This document shows positions 31,934-41,414 of a DNA stretch of 64,000 nt, one piece after another (the stretch's first letter is position 1; every line of letters starts with the position of its first letter). Location of the stretch: NCBI GenBank assembly GCA_031002005.1, contig CM061921.1, positions 123,224,597-123,288,596 of the forward strand. The letters are read 5' to 3'. The notes under the pieces were generated by a model. The model ran no database searches. It was not told where the DNA came from and saw only the letters and a program-made list of their open reading frames with translations. A program made the translations under genes and the position numbers. The stretch comes from Vandiemenella viatica (Eukaryota; Arthropoda; Insecta; Orthoptera; Morabidae).

Positions 31934-34358
31934 CAGTGGTCGGCAACGCGCGGCCCGTGTCCGTCTTATAAAAATCATATCGAAAGCCCATATTATAAAA
32001 TAATAAAATATAAATGCGTAAAAGAGTGAACGCTATCTAATAGCGCAGCGAATGATCCACGACAACAGAGCAGGACAAGTGCCAGCGGGAACGATTCCCC
32101 CACTCTCTCCTATGATTGAAACAATAGGTTAGCGTTGGCAATATTCTCTCGCTCGCTCGCCGTCCGTCCTTACTGGCTGTGTCATTGAGTGAAACAAGTT
32201 ATTTCATGTGTGCACGCCGCCGCCGTGGCCCTGTACCTACGATTTAGTTATTGTTCTGTGATCTACGAGTGCCTACTATTTTGTTTACAGTTCGGTAAGT
32301 ATGAGATATTAATAGTTCATACAATTACATAGCGAAATTAAGTGACTTGTTTTCAACACGACTTTTATTCTTACAGCGTGTGTTTGGCATTGTTGGTTAT
32401 ATGTTTTACTGATGGCTACAAAAAAGAGGAAATTAATTGAAGAAAACAGAATGTTTAGCGATGCATGGACAGATTTATACTTTTTATTTATTGTAATGGA
32501 AAGCCACTATGCTTAATATGCCAAAAAACCTTTGCTATACAAAAAGAATATAATGTCAAACGTCACTATGATACCGACCATAAAGCAAAATTTGCGCGCC
32601 TTGTTAGTGACTCCCGGAAAAGCAAAACCAACTCACTCAAATCTTCATTCAAGAACCAACAAATTTTTGAGGTGCAAATTCAAAGCAACGAGTCAAATCT
32701 ACGTGCGAGTTTAAGGGTGGCGGAAATACTTGCCAAGTCTGAGCGACCGTTTACCGACAACGAATTAATAAAACAAAGTGCCTTGGCTATAGCTGAAGAG
32801 GTATGCCCAGATCAAAAAAAGAAATTTGAAATATAAGCTTATCTGCCAGAACTTGTACCAGGCCCACTGAAGATTTGGGAGCTAATTTATGCGAAAAACT
32901 TCGGGAAGAAGCTCAACAATTTGAATGGTTCTCCTTAGCTACTGATGAAAGTAATGATGTGTCAGATACTGCCCAGATTCTAATATTTGTTCGTGGAATT
33001 GATAAGTACTTCAACGTGTGTGAGGAACTTTTACAGTTATATAGATTGAAGGGAACGACTATGGGGGAAGATTTGTTTTGTCACTTAGAACAGGCAATGA
33101 CGTCAATTCAATTAGTGTGGGAAAAATTTCTAAGTCTAACAACTGACGGAGGTAGAAAAATGAGTGGGGAAAACAAGTGCCTGGTGGGTAGAATTAAAAC
33201 AAAATTGGCAGAGATAGGATGTGACATCCAGTTAATTTTTCATTGCATTATCTACCGAGAAGCGTTATATTCCAAAGTCGTTTTATGGAGAAAAGTAATG
33301 GACATCGAGATATCCACTGTAAACTATATAAGAAATAATGGGTTGACACATTCCTAGAGTTTAAGAAATGGAAGCAGATCGTCAAGATGTCCTTTATTAT
33401 TCAGAAGTAAGATGGTTAAGGAGAGGTGCAGTACAGAAAAGATTTTTCGATCTCAGAAAAGAAATCAACACTTTTATGAATCAGAAAGGTAAATCTGTTC
33501 CAGAGCTAACAGACCCTCAATGGTTAATAGATTTTGCATTTTTGACAGATGTAACTCATGAATTAAATACGCTGAATGTCAAGTTTTTTTTTAACTTATA
33601 TCTAATATCCATACAGACGTAAAGGCGTTTCAAACTAAAAACCGGCTCTTCATAAAACATATTGATGAAAAAAAAATTAGATCACTTCCCGAATTATCTA
33701 AAGGCTGTCGAGGAAGCTGACATTGGGATAGTGAGAAAGTGAAAGACATTTTAATGGAGTTACAAGGTCAATTCAGTGACAGATTTGGTGATTTCGAGAA
33801 GGTTTCGAACAAACAGAAGACTTTTGCTAACCCTTTTTCATGCGATATTGAGGATGTACCCAGTAATTTGCAAATGAATGTGATTGAACTTAAAACCAAT
33901 GAGAGTCGAAAAAACGCCTTTTACGAGATGAATGATTTGGTCAAATTTTATGGTAGCTTGCAGCCTGATCTTGTCGAACTGAAAAAGATTGCTCAGAAGT
34001 TTATTTCAATTTTTGGAAGAACTTGTTTATGTGAGAAAACTTTTTCAGTCGTCAATTATCGAAAAACTAAATACGCTTCTCGTCTCACAGATGAGCATTT
34101 GAGAGATATATTACGTATTTCAACTTCTAACATGAAAGCTGACATACAAGAAATAGCCAGTTAAATGCAACCTCAAACGTCACACCGAATTTAGTATGTA
34201 AGATAAATTTTGTAACTTTTCTTTATTTGTATCCTCATTTCTACTAATAAAATTTGAAAACTGAGTTTTCGAATTTTAACTGTGTAAGTACGGCCCCCCG
34301 CCTTTACTTTGTTTTGCCACCTTGTGGCCCTTGCCTGCTAATAGGTTGCCGACTGCTG
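31934..34358 (+). mobile_element. hAT DNA transposon, degenerate, inside gypsy integrase
   Basis: Terminal inverted repeats: CAGTGGTCGGCAAC at 31934 and the inverse of CAGCAGTCGGCAAC ending at 34358. The 8-bp target duplication is ATCTTTAA (31926-31933) and ATCTAGAA (34359-34366); the second fits the nTCTAGAn preference of hAT elements. The flanking gypsy integrase reads HFGMNRI before the element and resumes with a CNYIRHFRSCQ block after it. Total length 2425 bp. Confidence 0.9.
32412..34164 (+). pseudogene. hAT transposase (BED zinc finger), frameshifted
   Basis: Starts at ATG 32412 (MATKKRKLIEENRMFSDAWT), shifts frame near 32480, and continues with a BED-type finger (CLIC, then HYDTDH; C-x2-C with H-x4-H) at 32515-32575. 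Further frames follow at 32875-33357 (FSLATDESNDVSDTAQ, the hAT catalytic block with DES), 33368-33622 (YYSEVRWLRRGAVQKRFFDL) and 33739-34164. The last ends in the dimerisation region (FGRTCLCEKTFSVVNYRKT). It resembles the GTF2I/ZBED-type hAT transposases. At least four frame breaks make it inactive. Confidence 0.85.
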
Positions 34359-34369
34359 ATCTAGAATGT

Positions 34370-35280
34370 TAAAAAATGCATAAAGTGGAAATGAATGAAT
34401 CAGGACCCCTGTAATTATATTAGGCATTTCCGTAGCTGCCAGCAGAATAAACGTAAGAAGCCTAACATCAAAATCCCGCTTGTACTGACAAAACCACCAA
34501 ACCAATTATTTGAAAGATGTGCTGTTAACATCGTAGGACTATTACCGTTAACCAGTCAAGGAAACATGTACTTTATAACTTTTCAGAACAGGTTTTCTGA
34601 ATTCATAGTTGTTGTGGCAGTGCAAAAACATGATGCGGACCTTGTAGCCATACCACTAGTCCAGAAAATCGTACTGGGATACAGGACATAATAAAAACGT
34701 ATTCCAAAACATAGTAGTAACTTTCTTAGTAATACCCTTTGACTGTCGCATGTTGCTGAGGATTTAAAGGGTACAAACAATAGCCTTCAGACCGGAATTG
34801 AACAGCATACATGAACGAGCGCAACCTACTCTTACTAAGTTCCTAAGACATTCTGTAGATTACAGTGAGTATTACTGGAATACCTGCGAATTCTTCGCTA
34901 CATCAGTTTACAGCACAAATATCCACTCAGCCACAGACTGTTCTTATTTTGAGTTATTCTTTGTGCATATCCCGTATATTCACGGAGAGACCCCTCTGAA
35001 CAACGTTATTCTTACAAGAACTACGCAACCGATCTGAAATCTAGCTTACAGAGTTTACACCAAAGGGCCAGAAAGATCAAACAAAGAGAACGCGATCCGA
35101 AATTAAACATACTATGACAGGACACTGAATCCTACCGAATTAAAATTGGGAGACAGATATTCTTGAGAGACGAGTCCGTACGTCAGGTCATTCAGAAATT
35201 AGGTACACAGTTGCGACACCCGTACAGAGTTTTGGAATTGGTTATGGCAAAACGTAGATATCTAAGCATGCCGTTATAAA
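34370..35280 (+). pseudogene. Gypsy integrase core and C-terminal region
   Basis: After the hAT insertion the frame gives CNYIRHFRSCQQNKRK (end of the zinc-binding region). NQLFERCAVNIVGLLPLT follows, the block where the first catalytic Asp of DIVGPLP is Asn here, and then GNMYFITFQNRFSEFIVVV. A second part near 35040-35280 (HQRARKIKQRE and KIGRQIFLRDESVRQVIQKL) matches the region after the integrase core. The lost Asp and the breaks make it inactive. Confidence 0.6.
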
Positions 35281-35290
35281 TGTTAATTCG

Positions 35291-35829
35291 AAGAGACTGA
35301 AATCGTACATTTGAACGATTAGGTCTTTTAGACACCAAGCGTTAACTTATGATGGAGACAGAGCCAAAAACAGGATTGCAATCGCCCATTTGCACAGAAA
35401 TTAAAATTAAATGTGGCCTGCCTATTTGTTGCACTGTGGTAATCATCAGCATGTGACTGAAGACGATCTCACCGTGGGGCAGGCGATAATGCTCAAGTAC
35501 TCCTACCCTGAGTTAGTCAAGGCGACATTCACAACCCGACACCCAACTGATAGCACAAAGCTGTAGCTCCCATCTGATAGATAATGTGAGAAGCCTGTAC
35601 ACGCAAACCGATCGACATTACGTCACACTTCTGCACTCAACCTTACTAAGCCAACACTTAATACGCACAAACTTCTGTATTTAATACTCACACTGTTAAT
35701 TTTAAAATAAACTATTTAAGACAATATTTCCCAAGAGCCAATTATTCACACATCACCTGCGAGTTACCGTATAAACATAAACAGCTACTAAGTGACCCAT
35801 GACTCTAAAACAGATCTGAAGGAACTTTA
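35291..35829. other. No recognised gene
   Basis: Could contain the 3' end of the gypsy element, but no LTR was seen. Confidence 0.4.
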
Positions 35830-36320
35830 CACTACCTTTATCATCGTCATCCTCAACAGCTTCCTGCCACAGGCCGGGTCTGCCTTGTATACAAACCTCT
35901 CCATTTTCTTCTTTCTTCCCACCAACTCTCTGTCACCACCTTGGACAGTCCTCCCTATCTGTCGTATATACTGCTCCACACCTCTCCGCCATCTATCCCT
36001 GGATCGTTTACCATGCATCTTTATTTCGCGGATTTATCTTGGGATTCTCTGCTTCTCCATCTCTCTACATGTCCATACCATCTTATTCTAGCCTTCTCTA
36101 TCATGCCCTCTAAGGGAGGAACATCCCAATATATTGTTGACACTACTTTAAGGTAGTCTATACCTTTTTTAGGAAATCTAAGTAACTGAACACTATTAAG
36201 AGTCTGTATTTTACTCTTTGCGGATGCGCAGATTATTGCCGCTTCCTGTTGATACTTCCTCCCAGTATTGAGCTCCAAGACTTCCAGGTCCTCTACTACG
36301 ACTTTTGCCAATACATTCAA
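35830..36320 (-). pseudogene. LINE ORF2 C-terminus
   Basis: Minus strand frame 36021-36320 reads RFPKKGIDYLKVV and then MIEKARIRWYGHVERWRSRE. A second frame (35827-36018) gives HGKRSRDRWRRGVEQYIRQI and ends LLRMTMIKVV. RWxGHVxR followed by a GKRSRGRPRxRW-type block is the usual ending of one broad group of insect LINE polyproteins. The 3' end with repeated TCATCG/TCATCC (plus) near 35838 fits a LINE tail. Two frames are needed, so it is a pseudogene. Confidence 0.7.
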
Positions 36321-36329
36321 CTGTTTGAA

Positions 36330-36857
36330 ATTACCTTGTGGATAGTAAGTTATGTCTGTTTGGGGGAACTCTAAGTAAAATTAAATAAGTTTCAACAATA
36401 CGTTGCGCGATCCATAGAATTCTGTAACATTAAATTATCCACTGACGAATGCAATGAAATAGCTCTTGAACTATTATGGCCCCTAGAGCACGTCAATCGT
36501 TTTCAAGGGTTAATTGGATAGTTAACGAAGCATGAAAAAAATCGCAGGACGTGAGAGGTATTTAATGTTGTGGAAAAAATCGCAAAATATATCTTTGGAA
36601 ATATTAGAAATAATGATCTTCTGTATTAAAATTTCAAGATAGATAAAGTGAAAACAGAACAAGAAAATGGGTAGTAATCAGCAAGTAACAACTGACGGTG
36701 GTAAAGACTTTTCTATGAAATTTTAACCATTCAGATGCTAGTGTAAGTCGAAATCAGAAGTTTTAATGGATGATATGAGGAAATTGCCACGGTATATTCA
36801 GAATTTTACCAATTACACAGATATCATCAGTAATGGATTCTGGACCTGTGCAGTATT
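36330..36857. other. No recognised gene
   Basis: AT-rich sequence. The last four bases (TATT, 36854-36857) match the four bases after the right end of the Ty3 element (41411-41414). Confidence 0.5.
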
Positions 36858-36973
36858 TGTGGTCAGGGTTGCCCCACATAAAAATGTTACTGACACGGGA
36901 ACTGATTACAATCAAACACTCAATCAACAACTAGATGCGTTCTGAAGATATATTGTAGGGTACGAGTAATACA
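36858..36973 (-). repeat. LTR, left copy (3' LTR in element sense), minimal extent
   Basis: On the plus strand it starts TGTGGTCAGGGTTGCCCC and ends CGAGTAATACA. It pairs with 41297-41410 at all but about six positions plus a small indel. The real 3' LTR may extend right to about 37335, where a polypurine tract precedes TGTGCCG. Confidence 0.8.
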
Positions 36974-37416
36974 ATATATGCACATTACATTGAATACTAG
37001 AAAGCCGCATCAGACTAAGTGTCCACTAGCGTAGACAGTTGGTACGCGGCCAGTCCGCCTGCTGTTCCAGGAGAGCACTTCCGCGACACGATCTAGAAAA
37101 CTGCGAGCGCGACGACTGACCAATGACTGGCCGTTAACTGGGATCTCTTCCTGCTGGCTGGCGTGCATTATCAGATGCACAATACCGCTCTGCCCTCTGG
37201 CGGCTGCTTCAAAATGCTGCTCGCTGATTGTCGTTTCGAGTTGGTACGCAATGTCTGCGGTTGCTGTTGGAATCTCCAGCGTGTGCGTGATCTCTGCTGG
37301 TGTGGTGCCGTTCTGCGGAGTATCGGCACACCACTCTCCCCGGCGGGAAGAATGAGAACCGGGTACGAAGCGATGCGGGGGATGGCTAGTTCGCCCTTAA
37401 CGTGTGGAATCTGGAA

Positions 37417-38748
37417 TCAGTGGCATTGGAGTAAGTAGTGGGGCCTTGGTGGAGTTGGTGGCTCCGACAGATGCGGTGCCGAATCTGCCGATGGTGAATC
37501 ATCCAGGAGAAGATGAGCAGGTTTCAGGCGGTCGATAGACACAATCGAAGGCTTGCCGTTGATGTTGATGGTATAAGTCTTCTGGTCGCGTTTGAGCACC
37601 GGATAAGGCCCTTTATAAGGAGGGTGTAGGGCTATCCGTACTGCGTCTTGACGAACAAAGACGTGGAGGAAGCGGCCAAATCCTTTTGCATGAAGACCTG
37701 GCGACGACTGGAGTGGCGAGATGCATGAGTGGGGTGTAGTTGAGCCATGTGGGCACGTAGCTCAGACACAAGGTCAGGTGCGGTTGCGTATCCGGTAAAG
37801 CTGATAGATTCCTCAAAAAGCAGTTCCACAAGTGTTGTCTGCAAGTCGGGGTGTCGGGTTGTGCGGAGACCAAGTAGGACTGTTGGAAAGGCGTCTAGCA
37901 AAGATTCGGTCAGATGGCACATGAGAGCTGTTTTGAGAGTGCAATGCAGGCGTTCAATCGCTGGCTTGTGGATGGTAGCTCGTTGCGTAGTGAAGGGTCG
38001 TACCCAGTGCCGTGCAAAGACGCTTGATGAGAAAAGATACGAACTGACGGCCGCGGTCACAGGTAATATGTTTGATGCAGCCATAGTTAGCAACCCATCC
38101 GAGAGAAGCGGTCGGTCATGGCTAGGAGGTTGCGGTAGTCAGCGACAGGTGGAAGAGGTCCAACGATGTCGCTGTGTATGTGGTTGAACCGTTTTGTAGG
38201 CAGAACAAAATTTCAGAGAGGCGAGACGATGTTACGAGATACCTTTGCACGCTGGCAGGCGAGGCAGGAGTGGGCCCATGTGCGACAGTCCTTCCGCATA
38301 GATGGCCAGACGTAACGCTTGGAGACGAGTTGTATCGTGGAGTTGGCGCCAGATGAATTAGGGAGTGGATTGCGTCAAAGATACGCCGTCGGAACGGTGC
38401 AGGCCATGTCGTTGGCATGGAGTTGTCGCACCAAAGCGATATTTCCGTGCCGGGAATGGGTAATCTGGAGAGCTTGGGAGTTATTTTGCCACGAAGGAGT
38501 TCTTGTAGGTCCTCGTTGGTGTCCTGGGCCTCAGACAAAGCGGTGAAGTAAGGCGGAGAAGAGGTTGTGATGGCACTGATCCGCAAGAGGCAGTCAGCGA
38601 CGCCGTTGTCCAGACCAGAAATGTGGCGGAGGTTTGTGGTGAAATTTGAAATGAATTCGAGAGTGTCGATGTTCTTGGTACGTGGACCGAAGGCGTAGGT
38701 TAGTGGTTTATGGTCTGTAAAATTTGCGAAGTCGCGAGCTTCCACCAT
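37417..38748 (-). pseudogene. Ty3-type RNase H and integrase
   Basis: 38748 downward: FTDHKPLTYAF (RNase H end) and RHISGLDNGVADCLLRISA. An integrase zinc-region remnant follows (RRRIFDAIHSLIHLA). Frame 37632-38093 has KPAIERLHCTLKTALMCHLT, which holds the catalytic Glu, and then FPTVLLGLRTTRHPDLQTTL. The last frame (37417-37599) ends in ININGKPSIVSIDRLKPAHL, a typical C-terminal block of these polyproteins. Frames are offset, and the integrase zinc cysteines are lost. Confidence 0.8.
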
Positions 38749-39059
38749 GAGTCGAAATGCTTCACTGTCTGTAAGCAGCGGAGAGCTGTCGGTAGTAGGT
38801 ACGCAACTTCTCCTGGGAAGGAGTTAGCTTGCGTGAAAAAAAAAATCGAGTGGTTGCCAGGAGCGCCAGCACCGATCGCTGTTTGGCTGGTATCTACGAC
38901 GAGAGCCAGGGGAGCTGAGCTGATGGGGTGCGATAGAGTGATGGCCTGGGCGAGTCCATTTTTGGAGTTTTCGAAGGCTCGGAGAAGGTCCTGTGTCCAT
39001 AAGATTGGAGTCGAGCTCTTTATTGTAGGACCTTGCAGTAGAGTATTTAGTGGAGCCTA

Positions 39060-39665
39060 TGCATCAGCCGTGTCGGTTGAAGTTGAGCATTCCCAGGAAT
39101 CGTCGCAGGGCGCGGACAGGGCGTGGAGGTGAGAAGTTGCCGATGGCTGTCACTTTATCTGGCAAAGGCGAGTGGCCGTCATCGCTGACAGTGTAACCCA
39201 GAAAGATGACTGATGAAGATCCGAAGATACACTTCTCTGGGTTTATCACGATACCATAGTCGGAGAAGCGCTGGAATAAAATTCGTAGATGCCGGAAATG
39301 TTCCTCTTCCGAATGAGAGAAAACCAAGACATCGTTCAGGTATGGAAAACAGAAAGGGAGGCCTTCTAGAGCTTCGTCAATGAAGCGTTGCTAGGTCTGA
39401 GCAGTGTTGCGTAGTCCAAATGGCATGAATAATAATTCAAACAAGCCAAAGGGTGTGATGATGGCCGTTTTTTTCAATGTCTTCTGGAGCCATAGGAATC
39501 TGGGTGAAAGCTTTGGCGCAGTCAACGACGCTAATATATTGCACCCTTGTATAGCCTGGAGGTGGCGGAAGGGGTAACGGTCAGGGATAGTGCGGGAATT
39601 GAGGGCCCTGTAATCGCCGCATGGTCTCCAAGAGCTCTCTTGCTTCCATACTATATGAAGCGGTG
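39060..39665 (-). pseudogene. Ty3-type reverse transcriptase palm
   Basis: Minus strand gives WRPCGDYRALNSRTIPDRYP, TPFGLFELLFMPFGLRNTAQ and EALEGLPFCFPYLNDVLVFS. The last spans the catalytic YxDD loop, but it reads YLND (39331-39342): the first aspartate is asparagine. Several frameshifts separate these blocks, one near 39540. The frame 39064-39327 continues into the thumb region (INPEKCIFGSSSVIFLGYTV). Confidence 0.8.
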
Positions 39666-39669
39666 AGGC

Positions 39670-40374
39670 TTAGGGGCCGTGAGAGCGGTGGACAGTGCCT
39701 TCACATACGAGTAGGTCAAATTCAGCTTGCGCGTCCCGTAGACAATCTGGAGCAAGACGTCGGGCGCGATAGTTGATCGGTGGTTCGGGTTGAAGTAGTA
39801 TATGGTGCTTCGTGTGATGTCGTTCTTCCATAGGAGTTCCTGGAGGCCTGGTGATGTTGGGGAAATCGGCCAACAGGTTGTTATAAGGAGAAGATCCCAA
39901 TAGGTCGTGGATGCTGAGCTGTGAAGATATACCGCGATGACCAGTCGTATAATGGCCGGAGATGGTTTCGATGAGCTGAGCAGTGGCCTTGTTGGGGACC
40001 AAATTGAATTGTGCGAGAAAGTCCGCCCTGATGATGTGTTCAGCAACATCAGCAATGATGAATTGCCATAAGAAGTCGCGTGTAAAGGTGAATTGGAGGC
40101 GCATAGGCAACGTACCATAGGTACGGATGCGCTCAGTGCTAGGGCGATGAGCGGAGAACAGGCGAACGGGGAAGAAGGAGAGATCTGATTCCATGTCGAT
40201 GAGGAGTCGTCGGTGGGAGTGGTGGTTGGTAACAAAGAGGTGGCACCCCTGGAGTGGACGACTCGCGGCCGCCGTTACGAGCCATTGTCGGAGTTTGACT
40301 GAGGCAGGGGCGGCGGAACATGGCTTGATGCAATTTCGAGCGTCGGAACCAAATCGGTAATGGTAGAAGCACAT
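39670..40374 (-). pseudogene. Ty3-type protease to RT N-terminus
   Basis: The 234-codon frame includes HLFVTNHHSHRRLLIDMESD and then LSFFPV. In retroelement aspartic proteases this block is normally LIDTGSD; here the Thr-Gly after the catalytic Asp are Met-Glu. The ADFL motif of the second protease half (IIRADFLAQFNLV) is present. Further on PPINYRARRLAPDCLRDAQA and EFDLLVCEGTVHRSHGP form the RT entry (the usual VRPSxSPW block is degraded). Because of the DTG change it could not be an active protease. Confidence 0.75.
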
Positions 40375-40828
40375 ATCTGATCTAGCGGTACGGTGCGGGG
40401 AGTTTGTCGATGAGGTGGTTGGACGATGGCGTGGTTTGTTCCGGGCTCATGCTCGTGGTCGGCTGTGCGCAGAATTGCTCAGACGAGTCTGGATACCCTG
40501 CATCTGCTTGGCGAGTTCCTGGACGCGCAGAGCCAACGTCGAAACGTCAGGCGAGGTGCCCGAAGCGTGGACGGCAGGAGTTATTGGAGGCAGAACGACG
40601 GCGACGATTCGGTCCGCCATGTCTGCAGCAGAAAGGAGACTTGCACTTGTGTGGCGCCAATTAAAGAGCGCATGTGCCGAAGAAGTTGAGAAGGTTTGCG
40701 ATCACCCAGTTCTTCTGCTGTTAGGAGTTGCCGAACCCGCTACTCCTCGGAGAGAAGTACGCGCGGGATAAGTAGGTTTTAGTGTCTGGTAATGATTTAT
40801 CGCTGGCTATGGCGGATTGATGATGAGA

Positions 40829-41209
40829 TCATTGACTTCTGCTAGCGAAGCGATGGTCGAGATTGCTGACGATGTAGTCGTACATGGTCGTGATGCTGGT
40901 CAGGGAAAATTGTGCTTCGACCTGTGCGTACCATACCGCAGGTTGAGCTGAACAAAATGGAGGTAGCTTTGGTGCGACGCTGTAGTGTGCGGCCGGAGTG
41001 ACAGCAGCGGCGGTGGAGCGAACCACTTGGACGGCGGTTTCTGGGGGTTCAGCCACGTGGCTCGGTTGCGGTTGCCGGCCAAGTAGCTGTTTCTGCTGCT
41101 GATGCTGCAGTTGCTGCAAAGTCTGCTGATGCTGCTGTTGAAGTGCGGCTAGGTATTGGAGGTCCGCCAGTTGCGCCTGCGGATTAGCAAGTTGCTCGGC
41201 GTTGGTCAT
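40829..41209 (-). pseudogene. Ty3-type Gag, N-terminal part
   Basis: A 126-codon frame starts with ATG at 41209. It has a glutamine-rich segment (residues about 18-45, LQQQHQQTLQQLQ) and then KLPPFCSAQPAVWYAQVEAQ, the capsid entry block usually seen as KLPPFWPxxPxxWFAQVEAQF. YDYIVSNLD follows. The frame breaks at about 40829, and the rest of Gag (to about 40380) is in pieces. No zinc knuckle could be recognised in the remainder. Confidence 0.75.
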
Positions 41210-41280
41210 CGTTGGTCAAGGTGACGAATAACGTCTGCTGCTTCTGCTGGAGAATCTTCCAGGTACGAGATTACTGTAGC

Positions 41281-41292
41281 TCGGGGTCACCA
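41281..41292 (-). promoter_or_regulatory. Primer binding site, tRNA-Trp type
   Basis: On the minus strand TGGTGACCCCGA lies four bases after the LTR end. It is complementary to the 3' end of eukaryotic tRNA-Trp (TCGGGGTCA plus CCA), the primer used by CsRn1-like elements. The match stops after 12 bases. Confidence 0.75.
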
Positions 41293-41296
41293 ATTA

Positions 41297-41410
41297 TGTG
41301 GGCAGGGTTGCCCCACATGAAAATGTTACTGTCACGGGGACTGATTACAATCAAACACTCAATCAACAACTCGATGCGTTCTGAAGATATATTGTAGTAC
41401 ACGAGTAACA
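41297..41410 (-). repeat. LTR, right copy (5' LTR in element sense)
   Basis: On the plus strand it starts TGTGGGCAGGGTTGCCCC and ends CGAGTAACA. Similarity to the left copy stops at about 41410, which is either the LTR start or a truncation point. Confidence 0.8.
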
Positions 41411-41414
41411 TATT

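Larger units (their letters stand above)
29700..35290 (+). mobile_element. Ty3/gypsy-type element, decayed and nested
   Basis: Plus-strand relics of pol in order: a protease-to-RT spacer (29740-29905, DFLVQHGAVIN), RT (30800-31079), RNase H (31255-31550), an integrase zinc-region remnant ending in HFGMNRI just before 31934, integrase resuming at 34370-34691, and a post-integrase region to about 35280. A SINE fragment (31668-31787) and a hAT element (31934-34358) interrupt it. No LTR pair was identified, so the ends are approximate. Confidence 0.7.
36858..41410 (-). mobile_element. Ty3-type LTR retrotransposon (tRNA-Trp primed)
   Basis: Terminal direct repeats of 116 bp (36858-36973) and 114 bp (41297-41410) match at more than 90% of sites. 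On the minus strand the order is LTR, primer site, gag, protease, RT, RNase H, integrase, LTR. TATT flanks both ends. The Gag and primer site suggest the CsRn1/Kabuki-like branch of Ty3 elements, which is a memory-based inference. A purine-rich GGGGAGAGTGG followed by TGTGCCGATACTCC near 37325-37345 looks like the true polypurine tract and LTR start. The 3' LTR may therefore reach to about 37335 and the 5' LTR be truncated. All coding parts are damaged. Confidence 0.85.

Noticed and set aside
37163..38546. Plus-strand genes in the 37-41 kb region
   Set aside because: Several plus-strand frames exist there but they are antisense shadows of the minus-strand Ty3 polyprotein.
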